The translations under genes were made by a program, and so were the position numbers. From positions 129,728 through 193,727 of the forward strand of contig JAFVBG010000002.1 of assembly GCA_017480095.1 (NCBI GenBank): DNA of 64,000 nucleotides, given 5' to 3'. The notes below the pieces were generated by a model, which saw only the letters and a program-made list of their open reading frames with translations, was not told where the DNA came from and did no database searches. Positions 1-8,709 of this stretch are shown one piece after another (the stretch's first letter is position 1; each line of letters begins with the position of its first letter). The DNA is from Candidatus Saccharimonadota bacterium. GTDB taxonomy: Bacteria > Patescibacteriota > Saccharimonadia > Saccharimonadales > Saccharimonadaceae.

Positions 1-506
1 TTCAGGCGGAACTCTTCGCAGCGCTGCTTAAAAATCTCGATTTTCGAGTCGTCCTTGCGCGCTTCACCTGGCACGCCGATACGAGCGCCGTTGTCATGCG
101 CTTCATGCCAGCGTTGCTCGACGTCGGCCTCGGAGATGTTTAATAATACCGCGGCGCGAATCGGGTGGCTGTACGCCTGAGCATTCTCAATCACGGCGTT
201 TTCTTCGCCACTCCAACGCCCGACACTAGAGAGAATCAGTGGCAACCCCCGCAAATCTTCTCGCCCAAAATACGGCAACACCCACTCATAAAACACGTCA
301 GAAGGAATCAGATTCCCCTGTTCGCTATAATGACTCCTAGTCTCGGCTTCCATCGCACGGATAATCATACCTGACGAGAGCAGACGAGCGCCCAAAATCT
401 CCGCCAGAGTAGTGCCGACGGTGTCTTTTCCGCTCATTGGGAGACCGAAAATATTAATACTGCCTGTACCTAACCAATTTTTGATGACTTCAACTTTTTC
501 TTCCAT
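1..506 (-). CDS. Adenylate kinase-like nucleotide kinase (3' end cut by window edge)
   Basis: The reading frame starts at ATG 506-504 and is still open at base 1, giving 168 visible residues. Near residue 23 lies a P-loop GLPMSGKDT, the form found in adenylate kinases and related nucleoside monophosphate kinases, which transfer phosphate from ATP to a nucleotide. The lid and C-terminal parts lie partly outside the window, so the substrate cannot be fixed. A TGC-TATAAT box ends 7 bases before the ATG, which implies a nearly leaderless mRNA. The gene is divergent from hrcA. It could be a second adenylate kinase paralogue or another NMP kinase. Confidence 0.75.
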   Translation of the reverse strand, partial: MEEKVEVIKNWLGTGSINIFGLPMSGKDTVGTTLAEILGARLLSSGMIIRAMEAETRSHYSEQGNLIPSDVFYEWVLPYFGREDLRGLPLILSSVGRWSGEENAVIENAQAYSHPIRAAVLLNISEADVEQRWHEAHDNGARIGVPGEARKDDSKIEIFKQRCEEFRL

Positions 507-544
507 TATGAATATTATAGCATACTCCAGTAAAATAGGGTAGT

Positions 545-582
545 CTGGCACTCTTGACTTTTGAGTGCTAGTCCTCTATAAT
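545..582 (+). promoter_or_regulatory. hrcA promoter with CIRCE operator
   Basis: The inverted repeat CTGGCACTC-N9-GAGTGCTAG (545-571) matches the CIRCE consensus bound by HrcA. TTGACT (554-559) lies in the CIRCE spacer and TATAAT (577-582) follows at 17 bp, so repressor binding would cover the -35. The -10 ends 7 bases before the hrcA ATG, leaving no room for a normal leader. Confidence 0.93.
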
Positions 583-589
583 AAGGGGT

Positions 590-1378
590 ATGGAACTCAC
601 GAAACGGCAAAAAGATATATTATTTGCAATTATTGAGGAATACGCTGAAGTGGCGACCCCGGTGGGGAGCGTGACTTTGGCGAAGCTCTTTGATGTGTCT
701 TCCGCCACCATTCGCGCGGAGATGGGGCGACTGGAAGAACTGGGACTGATTACTCACCCGCACACTTCGGCTGGGCGCATCCCGACCGATGCGGGCTATC
801 GGCTTTATGTTAATTCCCAGATGGAGAACACCGACAATCCGTCCGAACGAATTCCGCATGAGTTACCGACTGGAGAATCTGCTGGCGAGCGCCTAGTCAA
901 TCCCGCCAGATTATTGCAAGATCCGTTCCTAGAGAAGATTGACCGTCTATTCAATGCGCGAGTAGTTTCTCAAAATAAAGCCGACATCGCAATTCGCGGA
1001 GCAGTCGATTCCCTGGTGGAGCTGACTGGCAACTTGGGTCTCGCGACTATCGGTAGCCAACTATACTTGGCTGGTATTTCGCATCTGTTTATGCAGCCAG
1101 AGTTTCTTAATCACGAACGAGTGCAGGCGGTAGCAAAGCTGCTAGACAACTTGGAACCGTGGCTCCGAGAGACGGCGCCGGGGGAGCCACTCAATATCTT
1201 CATTGGTTCAGAAAACCCGATTGGCAAATCGGCAGAAATGTCGCTGATTATCAGCAAGTTCCACAGTCCGTTTTCAGATAATAGCTATATCGGTGTACTG
1301 GGTCCAACTCGGCAGAATTATAGTCGCGTGATGGCACTAGTGCGTAGGGCGGGAGAAATGTTGGAGGATAACTTATGA
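590..1378 (+). CDS. hrcA: Heat-inducible transcription repressor HrcA
   Basis: HrcA represses chaperone genes by binding CIRCE and is kept active by chaperonin. The 262-residue protein opens with the usual HrcA winged-helix segment (LTKRQKDILFAIIEEYAE, then VSSATIRAEMGRLEELG) and ends with the GPTRQNYSRVMALV signature. It is shorter than many HrcA proteins (about 340 residues), mainly in the central region. The operator in front of it and those at dnaK indicate autoregulation and control of dnaK. The stop overlaps the grpE start by 4 bp (ATGA), so the two genes are translationally coupled. Confidence 0.94.
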   Translation: MELTKRQKDILFAIIEEYAEVATPVGSVTLAKLFDVSSATIRAEMGRLEELGLITHPHTSAGRIPTDAGYRLYVNSQMENTDNPSERIPHELPTGESAGERLVNPARLLQDPFLEKIDRLFNARVVSQNKADIAIRGAVDSLVELTGNLGLATIGSQLYLAGISHLFMQPEFLNHERVQAVAKLLDNLEPWLRETAPGEPLNIFIGSENPIGKSAEMSLIISKFHSPFSDNSYIGVLGPTRQNYSRVMALVRRAGEMLEDNL

Positions 1379-1854
1379 GCGTAATCAAGAAAAAACCAGA
1401 AGATAATACCCCTGAAGAGCCGAAAGTCGCGCCAGAGGTGGCGGAATTGACCGCAAAAAACACCGAGCTACTAAACGATTTGCAACGGACGCGAGCGGAT
1501 TTTGAAAACTATCGCAAACAGATGGATTTGCAAAAAGCTCAGATGGCAGATTATGCCAGATTTGAAACCGTGAAGAAGATTCTACCTCTGGTAGATGATT
1601 TTGATCGCGCCATCAAGGTCTATCCAGAGCAACTGGGGGCACTGGCAAAGAATTTCGATAAAATCATGGGCGAGCTGAAGCTAGAGCGGATTAATTCCGA
1701 GCCAGGCACGGAGTTTGACCCAGAGCAGCATAATGCCGTGATGATGGAAGAAGGCGAAGGCTCGACCGAAGTAATCGCCGAGAGTTTGCAGACTGGCTAC
1801 AAATACGAAGGCACAGTGATTAAGCCAGCCATGGTGAAAGTAACTACTAAATAA
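1375..1854 (+). CDS. grpE: Nucleotide exchange factor GrpE
   Basis: GrpE releases ADP from DnaK during the chaperone cycle. The 159-residue protein has a charged N-terminus, the coiled-coil region RTRADFENYRKQMD at about residues 39-52 and the C-terminal beta domain with PEQHNAVM and GYKYEGTVIKPAMVKV. It starts inside the hrcA stop codon and is co-transcribed with it. dnaK lies 9 kb away under its own CIRCE sites, and no dnaJ is visible in this window. Confidence 0.94.
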   Translation: MSVIKKKPEDNTPEEPKVAPEVAELTAKNTELLNDLQRTRADFENYRKQMDLQKAQMADYARFETVKKILPLVDDFDRAIKVYPEQLGALAKNFDKIMGELKLERINSEPGTEFDPEQHNAVMMEEGEGSTEVIAESLQTGYKYEGTVIKPAMVKVTTK

Positions 1855-1860
1855 ATAAAG

Positions 1861-1879
1861 TGTTGTATTTTTTACAACA
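1861..1879. repeat. TGTTGTA...TACAACA palindrome before trxA
   Basis: TGTTGTA (1861-1867), five T, TACAACA (1873-1879): a 7-bp stem in the gap between grpE and trxA, just before the trxA ribosome-binding site. It belongs to a set of six near-identical palindromes in this window (also 6170, 21152, 30970, 35802 and 53623). It could attenuate transcription into trxA or bind a protein. Confidence 0.6.
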
Positions 1880-1892
1880 GGAAGGAGATTTG

Positions 1893-2240
1893 ATGAGCGT
1901 AACCGAAATTACGAGCGCAGAAGAGTTTAGAAAAGTAGTCTTGGAGAGCCAAACCCCTGTCGTGGTGGATTTTAACGCCGATTGGTGCGGACCATGCCAG
2001 ATGTTGAGGCCAAAAATCGAGAAGCTAGCAGAGGGCGGCGCCAAAATCGCCTCGGTCAACATTGACGAGCTAGATGATTTAGCCGAAGAATACGAAGTCG
2101 CTTCGATTCCCTGCCTAGTAAAATTCGCCGGGGGCAAAGAAATCGACCGCAAAGTTGGTTTATTACCAGAGAAGAAAGTAGCAAAATTTGTCGAGGATAC
2201 CATGGTCGGCTCAGACGAAGCCGAAGTCGAGGAGGCTTGA
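1893..2240 (+). CDS. trxA: Thioredoxin
   Basis: Thioredoxin reduces protein disulfides using the WCGPC active site, seen here near residue 30 (NADWCGPCQML). The cis-proline loop appears as SIPCLVKF. The start at 1893 is chosen because GAAGGAG lies 7 bases upstream; an in-frame start at 1860 would put the palindrome inside the coding sequence. The protein has 115 residues, slightly longer than the usual 105-110 because of an acidic C-terminal tail. trxB follows at once, giving a complete thioredoxin system. Confidence 0.95.
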   Translation: MSVTEITSAEEFRKVVLESQTPVVVDFNADWCGPCQMLRPKIEKLAEGGAKIASVNIDELDDLAEEYEVASIPCLVKFAGGKEIDRKVGLLPEKKVAKFVEDTMVGSDEAEVEEA

Positions 2241-2245
2241 GACGT

Positions 2246-3151
2246 ATGGATTACGATGTAGCGATAATCGGGGCTGGCGCCGCGGGATTGACGGCAGCGA
2301 TTTACGCCGTGCGTGCTGGCAAAAAAACGGCGGTTTTTGAGAAGTTGGTGGCTGGCGGACAGATTGTAAACACACCAAAGATTTCCAACTATCCCGGAAC
2401 ACCAGGAATATCTGGTGCGGCATGGTCTCAAGCTTTAGAAAAGCAGGCCTCGGATCTCGGCGCCGAAATGATTTATGATGAAGTCTTGCAACTGGAGCAG
2501 GTTGACAACGGTTTTAAGCTTTCGACCGAAGATGAAAGTTATACGGCGCGCACGGTGATTGTGGCGACGGGGCTGAACGAACGCAAAATGGAAGTCCCAG
2601 GCGAAGCAAAGTTTATCGGACGAGGAGTGTCTTTCTGCGCGACTTGCGATGGAAGCTTCTATAAGGACAAAACTGTGGCCGTAGTCGGTGGTGGCAATAC
2701 GGCGCTATCTGATGCGCTCTATTTATCTGACTTAGCGAAAAAGGTCTATTTAGTGCATCGTCGCGCAGAATTTCGGGGAGAATTTGCTCTGCAAGAAAAG
2801 ATTAAAACTCGCAAGAATGTTGAGTTAGTGCTGGGCTACATGCCAATCGAGGTGGTAGGCGACAAACGCGTAACAGGATTGAAAATCCGTGAGCGCGAAG
2901 GCACTCTGGAGAAGACGCTCGGAGTTGACGGTATTTTTGTGGCGGTAGGAAAAATCCCTTCAAACCAACTGATTGCAGATTTGGTCGAGTTGGACGAAGC
3001 GGGCTATGCTATTACCGATGACAAATGTGGCACTAAGACGCCAGGATTATTCGTGGCGGGTGATGGACGCGTGAAAGAATTGCGCCAGCTCGTCACTGCC
3101 ACGGCAGATGGGGCGGTGGCAGCCAGCTCGGCTATTGACTTTTTAGCATAA
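2246..3151 (+). CDS. trxB: Thioredoxin reductase
   Basis: An FAD/NADPH enzyme that reduces thioredoxin. The FAD-binding GAGAAGLTAAIYA is at the N-terminus, the redox-active CATC lies in SFCATCDGSF near residue 135, the NADPH site is VVGGGNTALSDA and the C-terminal FAD motif is GLFVAGDGR. The length of 301 residues is typical. The start at ATG 2246 has GGAGG about 10 bases upstream; a TTG at 2237 overlapping the trxA stop is possible. A consensus promoter facing downstream lies in its last codons. Confidence 0.95.
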   Translation: MDYDVAIIGAGAAGLTAAIYAVRAGKKTAVFEKLVAGGQIVNTPKISNYPGTPGISGAAWSQALEKQASDLGAEMIYDEVLQLEQVDNGFKLSTEDESYTARTVIVATGLNERKMEVPGEAKFIGRGVSFCATCDGSFYKDKTVAVVGGGNTALSDALYLSDLAKKVYLVHRRAEFRGEFALQEKIKTRKNVELVLGYMPIEVVGDKRVTGLKIREREGTLEKTLGVDGIFVAVGKIPSNQLIADLVELDEAGYAITDDKCGTKTPGLFVAGDGRVKELRQLVTATADGAVAASSAIDFLA

Positions 3152-3193
3152 GTGTGATATAATAGGAAGATTAGCCCCTACTGGGGCTATCTC
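3135..3193 (+). promoter_or_regulatory. Consensus promoter followed directly by a hairpin terminator
   Basis: TTGACT (3135-3140), a 17-bp spacer and TGA-TATAAT (3158-3163) form a near-perfect promoter. About 10 bases after the -10 is the hairpin AGCCCC-tact-GGGGCT (3173-3188), followed by a short T-rich tract. The hairpin can terminate trxB and the convergent pgi. As drawn, the promoter would yield a transcript of only about 25 bases. The block from the -10 to AGGAAGATT recurs at 38571. Confidence 0.55.
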
Positions 3194-3194
3194 T

Positions 3195-4481
3195 TTAAAA
3201 GCCTGGCTTGCCGAGCAGGTGGAACATCTCGCGCTTATACTGCTCCACACCTGGTTGGTCAAACGGGTTGACGCCCTGAAGCATACCAGAAACGGCGCAG
3301 GCCAGCTCAAAGAAGTAGATGAGGCGTCCGAGATTTTCGGCATCTATTTTTTTAACTTCAAGCTCGAAGACTGGGATGTTACCAGCCCGATGAGCGGTAA
3401 TAGTGGCTTCTAGCGCCTTCTCGTTGATACCAGAAAGCGGACAGCCTTCAAGATAGGTTAAACCGTCAAGCGCACCGTCCTCTTCTGGAACTGTGATTTC
3501 ATCATCGACGCCGTCGCTGGCAAAATGCATGACCGTCTCAAAAAGATCGCGACGCCCCTGTTGCATGAACTGACCCATGGAGTGCAAATCCGTAGTATAG
3601 ACCACGGAGGCCGGGAAAATTCCCTGCTCGTTTTTGCCTTCGGACTCGCCGAAGAGCTGTTTCCACCACTCGTGGAGCATGGCTAAGCGTGGCTCAAAGC
3701 TGGCAAGCACCTCGGTATTAAAGCCACGGTTCATCAGAGAGGAACGAAGGATGGCATATTTATATGCGTCGGTCTTGGCGCGGTCGGTCTCGTAGCGTTC
3801 TTCGCCAAGCTCGTCAATGGTCGGGAGCAGACCAGCCAAGCGCGCCTCATCACGAGCACCTTCAAGCAGAGCATCGACGTCCACACCAGCGGCGGCGATT
3901 GGTAAGAGTCCGACAGCAGTCAGAACGGAATAGCGACCACCAACATTATCTGGCACGACAAAGGTAGTATAGCCCTTCTGCACAGCTTCATCATGAAGTG
4001 CGCCTTTAGCCTGATCAGTGGTGGCATAAATACGATTTTTGGCTTCTTCTTCGCCGTATTTTTCGATTAATTTCTGCTTAAAAATACGGAAGGCGACGGC
4101 CGGCTCGGTGGTGGTGCCGGATTTTGAAATGACATTGACCGAAAAATCATGTCCATCAATGATGTCAAGAATCCTATTCAGCTCAAATTCAGAAAGCGAG
4201 TTACCAGAGTAAAGGACTTCAACGCCAGCATCCGAAGTCTGGCATTCAAGCGCTTCAATCACGGCACGATGGCCAAGATAAGAACCCCCAATACCGATGC
4301 AGACGAGATAATCGGATTCTTTCTGGATCTTGGCGGCGGCGGCTTTGATTTGTTTTAACTCTTCTTTATCAACGCCAGCGGTAACCCAGCCACCAAAATC
4401 ATCAGCCTTAATTTGTTCTAAGATTGGTTCAATCGGGCGAAAATCCAGTTCGACCGACTCGGATGTTTTAAGTTTAACCAT
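3195..4481 (-). CDS. pgi: Glucose-6-phosphate isomerase
   Basis: Interconverts glucose 6-phosphate and fructose 6-phosphate in glycolysis. The 428-residue protein contains IGIGGSYLGHRAVIEAL, the phosphate-binding SKSGTTTEPAVAF and the GGRYSVLTAVGLLP region typical of PGI; its C-terminal part has FDQPGVEQYK. The length fits the shorter bacterial PGIs. A GAGGAGG ribosome-binding site precedes the ATG, and a TATAAT lies about 24 bases upstream, so unlike many neighbours this gene has a normal leader. It converges on trxB. Confidence 0.95.
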   Translation of the reverse strand: MVKLKTSESVELDFRPIEPILEQIKADDFGGWVTAGVDKEELKQIKAAAAKIQKESDYLVCIGIGGSYLGHRAVIEALECQTSDAGVEVLYSGNSLSEFELNRILDIIDGHDFSVNVISKSGTTTEPAVAFRIFKQKLIEKYGEEEAKNRIYATTDQAKGALHDEAVQKGYTTFVVPDNVGGRYSVLTAVGLLPIAAAGVDVDALLEGARDEARLAGLLPTIDELGEERYETDRAKTDAYKYAILRSSLMNRGFNTEVLASFEPRLAMLHEWWKQLFGESEGKNEQGIFPASVVYTTDLHSMGQFMQQGRRDLFETVMHFASDGVDDEITVPEEDGALDGLTYLEGCPLSGINEKALEATITAHRAGNIPVFELEVKKIDAENLGRLIYFFELACAVSGMLQGVNPFDQPGVEQYKREMFHLLGKPGF

Positions 4482-4573
4482 AAAATCCTCCTCTGCTTTT
4501 TCTCTATTATAACAGATGAGGGGTTTGGGTGCAACCAGAGGGTTTAGCCTAGAATCGTTTTAATATTTTGTTG

Positions 4574-4602
4574 TTGCAATAATATTCATCTCGTGATATA
4601 TT
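4574..4602 (+). promoter_or_regulatory. Promoter of the HTH-MurA gene
   Basis: TTGCAA (4574-4579), a 17-bp spacer and TGA-TATATT (4597-4602) end 6 bases before the ATG at 4609, predicting a leaderless or nearly leaderless transcript. The AATATT repeats around 4563 and 4580 flank the -35 and could be an operator for the encoded XRE domain; that last point is speculation. Confidence 0.6.
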
Positions 4603-4608
4603 TTTAAT

Positions 4609-6147
4609 ATGAAACAACCGACATATCAGGAGGAAATCGGTCGCGTCGTCACGCGTATGCGTAAGGAAAAGGGCATGACTCAGTCCGAACTCGCCTCCGC
4701 GCTCAAAACTTCTCAATCAGCCATCCATCGTATCGAGTCTGGTCAGCAAAACATCTCTTTTGAAATGGTTAAACGTCTTTCAGACTACTTTGGCGAGCCG
4801 ATTTTGTCGGTCAATACCTCTGTTTCGCAAGGCGTAGTGGTCGAAGGCGGACATGAGCTTTCTGGTGAAATTACCATCAACACCTCTAAGAATGCCGCCG
4901 TTGGCTTACTCTGCGCTGCGTTACTTAATAAAGGCAAAACCACTCTGCATCGCTTGGCTCGCATTGAGGAAGTTTATCGTATCATCGAAGTTTTGCAGTC
5001 GATTGGTGTAGATTGCCGTTGGACAAATCGCCACCGTGATTTAGAAATTATACCACCAGCCGAATTAAAAATGGACCAGCTCGATGTCGAAGCAGCGCGC
5101 AAAACTCGCTCGATTATCATGTTTATGGGGCCACTTTTGCATCGTTACAAGGAGTTTACCCTGCCTTACGCTGGCGGTTGCTCTTTGGGCGTGCGTACAG
5201 TCGAGCCGCATCTGCGAGCGTTGCGTAACTTTGGGCTAGAGGTTGATGCTACCACAAACTCTGGCTTTTATCAAGCGACCGTTTCAAAAACCAGCCAGGA
5301 AAATAAGCGCATCGTTCTGATTGAGCGTGGTGACACCGTGACCGAAAACATTTTGATGGCGGCCGCCCTCTTCCCCGGCGAGACTAAGATTATCGGCGCT
5401 TCGCCAAACTACATGGTGCAAGACGTCTGTTTCTACCTTGAGGCGCTGGGCGTCAAAATTGATGGTATTGGTACTACTAATCTGACCGTGCATGGTCTGA
5501 AAGAGATCAACACCGATGTCGAATATTCCCCATCTGAAGACCCAATCGAAGCCATGTCTTTCATCGCGGCGGGACTGGCGACGCACTCCGAGATAAAAGT
5601 CTGTCGCGCCCCGATCGAATTTCTGGAAATCGAGCTAGAAGTTTTAAAGTCAATGAACGCCGAGATTGAAGTCGGAGCAGAATATCTGAGTAATAACGGC
5701 CGTACACGCCTAGCGGATTTAGTGATTAAGAAGTCTGACCTGGTCGCGCCAGCCGACAAGATTCATCCGATGCCATTTCCAGGTCTGAATATCGACAACT
5801 TGCCGTTTTTCTCGGTAATTGCCGCTTCGGCGCGCGGTCGCACCCTGATTCACGACTGGGTGTTTGAGAACCGTGCCATCTATGTGACCGAACTGTCAAA
5901 GCTCAATGCGCGCGTCGAGCTTCTAGACGCTCACCGCGTCTATGTCGAAGGCCCTGCCAACTGGCGTCCAGCCGAGCTGGTGTCTCCGCCGGCCCTCCGT
6001 CCAGCGGTGGTAGTCTTGATTGCGATGCTAGCTGCGCCTGGCGTCTCGGTCCTCCGCAATACTTACTCTATCAATCGTGGTTATCAAGATTTCGCCAATC
6101 GTCTGCGTCATCTAGGCGCGCAGATTTCAAACTTGACGGGGATTTAG
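4609..6147 (+). CDS. murA: UDP-GlcNAc enolpyruvyl transferase with N-terminal XRE domain
   Basis: Residues about 8-64 form a helix-turn-helix of the XRE/Cro type (RMRKEKGMTQSELASALK, then SQSAIHRIESGQ). From about residue 75 the protein is a full EPSP-synthase-fold MurA, which transfers enolpyruvate from PEP to UDP-GlcNAc in the first committed step of peptidoglycan synthesis. The catalytic lysine is in TSKNAA (K94), the PEP-binding cysteine in AGGCSLGVRTVEPH (C191), and a late arginine region in NRGYQDF. All look intact, so enzymatic activity is likely. The total of 512 residues is about 420 plus the extra domain. The fusion could make the enzyme an autoregulator or a moonlighting DNA-binding protein; this is inference. 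Confidence 0.88.
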   Translation: MKQPTYQEEIGRVVTRMRKEKGMTQSELASALKTSQSAIHRIESGQQNISFEMVKRLSDYFGEPILSVNTSVSQGVVVEGGHELSGEITINTSKNAAVGLLCAALLNKGKTTLHRLARIEEVYRIIEVLQSIGVDCRWTNRHRDLEIIPPAELKMDQLDVEAARKTRSIIMFMGPLLHRYKEFTLPYAGGCSLGVRTVEPHLRALRNFGLEVDATTNSGFYQATVSKTSQENKRIVLIERGDTVTENILMAAALFPGETKIIGASPNYMVQDVCFYLEALGVKIDGIGTTNLTVHGLKEINTDVEYSPSEDPIEAMSFIAAGLATHSEIKVCRAPIEFLEIELEVLKSMNAEIEVGAEYLSNNGRTRLADLVIKKSDLVAPADKIHPMPFPGLNIDNLPFFSVIAASARGRTLIHDWVFENRAIYVTELSKLNARVELLDAHRVYVEGPANWRPAELVSPPALRPAVVVLIAMLAAPGVSVLRNTYSINRGYQDFANRLRHLGAQISNLTGI

Positions 6148-6161
6148 TATCCCACTTCAAC

Positions 6162-6193
6162 AAAAAAGTGTTGTGAATTTTACAACACTTTTT
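6162..6193. terminator. Bidirectional terminator between murA and galU
   Basis: AAAAAGTGTTGT (6163-6174), a 7-base loop and ACAACACTTTTT (6182-6193) form a 12-bp stem flanked by A and T runs, so it works in both directions between convergent genes. Its core is the TGTTGT/ACAACA palindrome found at five other places in the window. Confidence 0.85.
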
Positions 6194-6203
6194 ATGTAAT
6201 CAA

Positions 6204-7046
6204 TTACTTTTCGCCGCCACAAACTACGTTGTTGGCGTGGACCCAGCCTTCGAGCGTGCCACCATCAAGATACTCACCGCTAGTGCGAGCAGCGCGGAAA
6301 GTGCCACCCTTAGCGATGTAAGAGGCGAAAGGATCGGTAATCATATATTCTTGGTCCATCGCGCCAAAATCGTTGGCATGGACATAGTCCACGATTTCCT
6401 TCATCAAGCTTGGAGCAATAATGTATTTGCTGACGCTAGCTAGACCAGTCACCTGTTCCTCACTTGGCTTTTCTTGAATCTTGGTGATTTTTTCGTCCTC
6501 AATCGTGAGAGCGCCACCGTTCAAAAGAGCAGAATGTGGGTGGTCGATGGCGAGCAGAGCGGATTCGTCTTCACCCTTGATTGCTTTCAAGAGAGAAGTA
6601 GCGGATGATTCCCCGCCCGGATTCCAGATGAAATCATCGCCCATAAAGACAAAGACTGGCTCATTGAGGTTATATTCTTCTGCCACCATCGCGACTGGGA
6701 CAGCGGTACCGTATTTACTAGAAGGGTCTTGAGAGACGTAGTGAATCTTCACGTTGTCTGGTAAGGTTTTGGCAAGCTCAAGACGGTCTTTTTTACCACG
6801 AGCTTCAAGATAGAGATTGAGGGCAAGATTGTCCTGATAGAACTCACGCACCTGGCAAGGCTCGACATTACTAATGACCATATAGATGTCGGTCACGCCA
6901 GCTTCAATTAGCTCCTGGACGGAGTAGTCCACCAGTGGACGGTTGCCGACTGGGAGCATGCTTTTCTCAATAATTTTGGTAATCGGTAGGCGACGAGTAC
7001 CCCAACCAGCAACTGGAATAATCGCCTTGGTGATTTTATTTGCCAT
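6204..7046 (-). CDS. galU: UTP-glucose-1-phosphate uridylyltransferase
   Basis: Makes UDP-glucose from UTP and glucose 1-phosphate, the precursor for the galE and glf products and for glycosyl transfer further along the window. The N-terminal nucleotide-binding motif AIIPVAGWGTRRLPITK is near residue 7; VFMGDDF carries the metal-binding aspartates and IQEKP follows. The length of 280 residues is normal for bacterial GalU. The start at 7046 is preferred over an in-frame ATG at 7100, because the promoter TGG-TATAAT (about 7080) lies inside the longer version. Confidence 0.93.
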   Translation of the reverse strand: MANKITKAIIPVAGWGTRRLPITKIIEKSMLPVGNRPLVDYSVQELIEAGVTDIYMVISNVEPCQVREFYQDNLALNLYLEARGKKDRLELAKTLPDNVKIHYVSQDPSSKYGTAVPVAMVAEEYNLNEPVFVFMGDDFIWNPGGESSATSLLKAIKGEDESALLAIDHPHSALLNGGALTIEDEKITKIQEKPSEEQVTGLASVSKYIIAPSLMKEIVDYVHANDFGAMDQEYMITDPFASYIAKGGTFRAARTSGEYLDGGTLEGWVHANNVVCGGEK

Positions 7047-7092
7047 ATAAAATATCTCGTTTAATGGGCTAATTATACCACAAAAAGCTAAA

Positions 7093-8709
7093 TTATTCAA
7101 GCGGAGACATCAAGTTTGGCTGTTCTTTTTTGACCTCAATCAGAGGGACATACCATTCTTCCGGATAGTTTTCAAGACCGAGTAGCAAGGCGATGGTCGA
7201 GGCGATATTAGCAAGACCTGCACCTTCTGGATGGACAATGCGATACTTGTCGCGGTTTTCAGTGTTATCATAAATGATGAACGGCACAAGGTTAGTAGTA
7301 TGAGAGGTCTTTGGCTGGCCAGAGGCATCTACAAGCTCCTCGGCATTACCATGGTCGGCGGTAACAATAAGTACGCCACCTAAACGGTCCACTTCGCGCG
7401 CAAGGCGGGAAAGTTGAATATCAATGGCTTCGAGAGCTGTGATGGTTGGCTCAAGCTCGGCAAAATGCCCAACCATGTCACCACCAGCGTAGTTGATACG
7501 GACAAAATCGTACTCGTTGAGATGCTTGATAGCTTCGTCGGTGATTTCAGCGGCTTTCATCCATGGGCGAGTGTCAAACGGCAAGGTGTCAGAATCAACC
7601 TCGATATGGTCTTCGCCTGGCGCACATTCATAAGAGTTGCCATTGAAATAATAGGTGATATGCCCAAACTTAACTGTCTCAGAGATGGCGAGCTGGTTCA
7701 TACCGTTTTCGCCGATGAAGTGGTTGAGAGTATTCGTGATTTCCTTAGCCTCGACCAGACGATGTTCTGGAACGTGAGTATCGGAATTATATTCGGTCAT
7801 GCCAGCGAAGAATACGTCGCTCGGACGATAATCGCCACGGTCGAAATACGGGAAGTCATTATAGGTGAAGGCCATGGCAATCTCGATGGCACGGTCGGCA
7901 CGGAAGTCGAAATAGATAAAGGAGTCGCCGTTTTCCACCTTGCCAACAGGTTGATTATTCTCGACAATTACAAATGGTGGGACATATTGGTCTTGAAGAT
8001 TTGGATCCTGAGCGCGGAAAGTGCCGATGGCTTCAATCGCAGAGGTAAAATGATATTCGGCATAGCCATGGACGATAGCATCCCAACCAGCTTTGACCAC
8101 GTTCCAATCATTCTCATAGCGGTCTGCGACAAAAATCATACGACCACCACCAGAGGCGATGCGATAATCTGGGTGGTCTGGGAAGGCATTGATAAAGGCC
8201 TCTATCTCGGTGATAAACTGGTTCGCACTCTGTGGTGGGACGTCGCGACCATCCAGGACGAGGTGGAGACGGATTCTCTGGACGCCTTCTTCGTGAGCCT
8301 TGGCAATCATGTGCTCAAGATGAAGGATAGAGGAGTGAACATTGCCATTACTAAAGATGCCAGAGAAGTGGAGGGTGTGGCCGTTCTTCGCTCTGGCGAT
8401 AGCACCTTGCCAGGCTTCAGAGCTCCAGATGGAGCCATCATCAAAAGCCGCGTTGATACGAGCGACACCTTGGGGGAAAATCTGACCGGAACCGATGGCA
8501 TTATGACCGACCTCGGAGTTACCCATCGTGCCAGGCATGATACCGACATATTCACCAGAAGCTTGAAGGGCAAGGGCATGGTAACCTGAAACTATGCTAT
8601 TTAGAAATTCGGTATGCGCTAACTTAACGGCATTACCTTTCACATCACGACGCAGACCAACGCCATCAAGAATCGCGAGAACGACTGGTCCAGAATAGTT
8701 TAGTTTCAT
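7093..8709 (-). CDS. gpmI: 2,3-bisphosphoglycerate-independent phosphoglycerate mutase
   Basis: Interconverts 3- and 2-phosphoglycerate in glycolysis with two Mn ions. The N-terminal VLAILDGVG metal site, the catalytic serine in GNSEVGH (near residue 65), VLDGRDVPP and the C-terminal VTADHGNAE metal site are all present. The length of 538 residues is typical. A GGAG ribosome-binding site lies about 9 bases before the ATG. A long open frame exists on the opposite strand but has no independent support. Confidence 0.95.
   Translation of the reverse strand: MKLNYSGPVVLAILDGVGLRRDVKGNAVKLAHTEFLNSIVSGYHALALQASGEYVGIMPGTMGNSEVGHNAIGSGQIFPQGVARINAAFDDGSIWSSEAWQGAIARAKNGHTLHFSGIFSNGNVHSSILHLEHMIAKAHEEGVQRIRLHLVLDGRDVPPQSANQFITEIEAFINAFPDHPDYRIASGGGRMIFVADRYENDWNVVKAGWDAIVHGYAEYHFTSAIEAIGTFRAQDPNLQDQYVPPFVIVENNQPVGKVENGDSFIYFDFRADRAIEIAMAFTYNDFPYFDRGDYRPSDVFFAGMTEYNSDTHVPEHRLVEAKEITNTLNHFIGENGMNQLAISETVKFGHITYYFNGNSYECAPGEDHIEVDSDTLPFDTRPWMKAAEITDEAIKHLNEYDFVRINYAGGDMVGHFAELEPTITALEAIDIQLSRLAREVDRLGGVLIVTADHGNAEELVDASGQPKTSHTTNLVPFIIYDNTENRDKYRIVHPEGAGLANIASTIALLLGLENYPEEWYVPLIEVKKEQPNLMSPLE

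Noticed and set aside
1375-2240. Alternative genetic code with UGA as glycine, as in some CPR groups
   Set aside because: TGA ends hrcA at the exact overlap with grpE and ends trxA where homologues end, so it is used as a stop.
7414-8589. Long open frame of 391 codons on the plus strand
   Set aside because: It lies entirely antisense to the well-supported gpmI gene, shows no family motif, and is explained by codon bias of gpmI.
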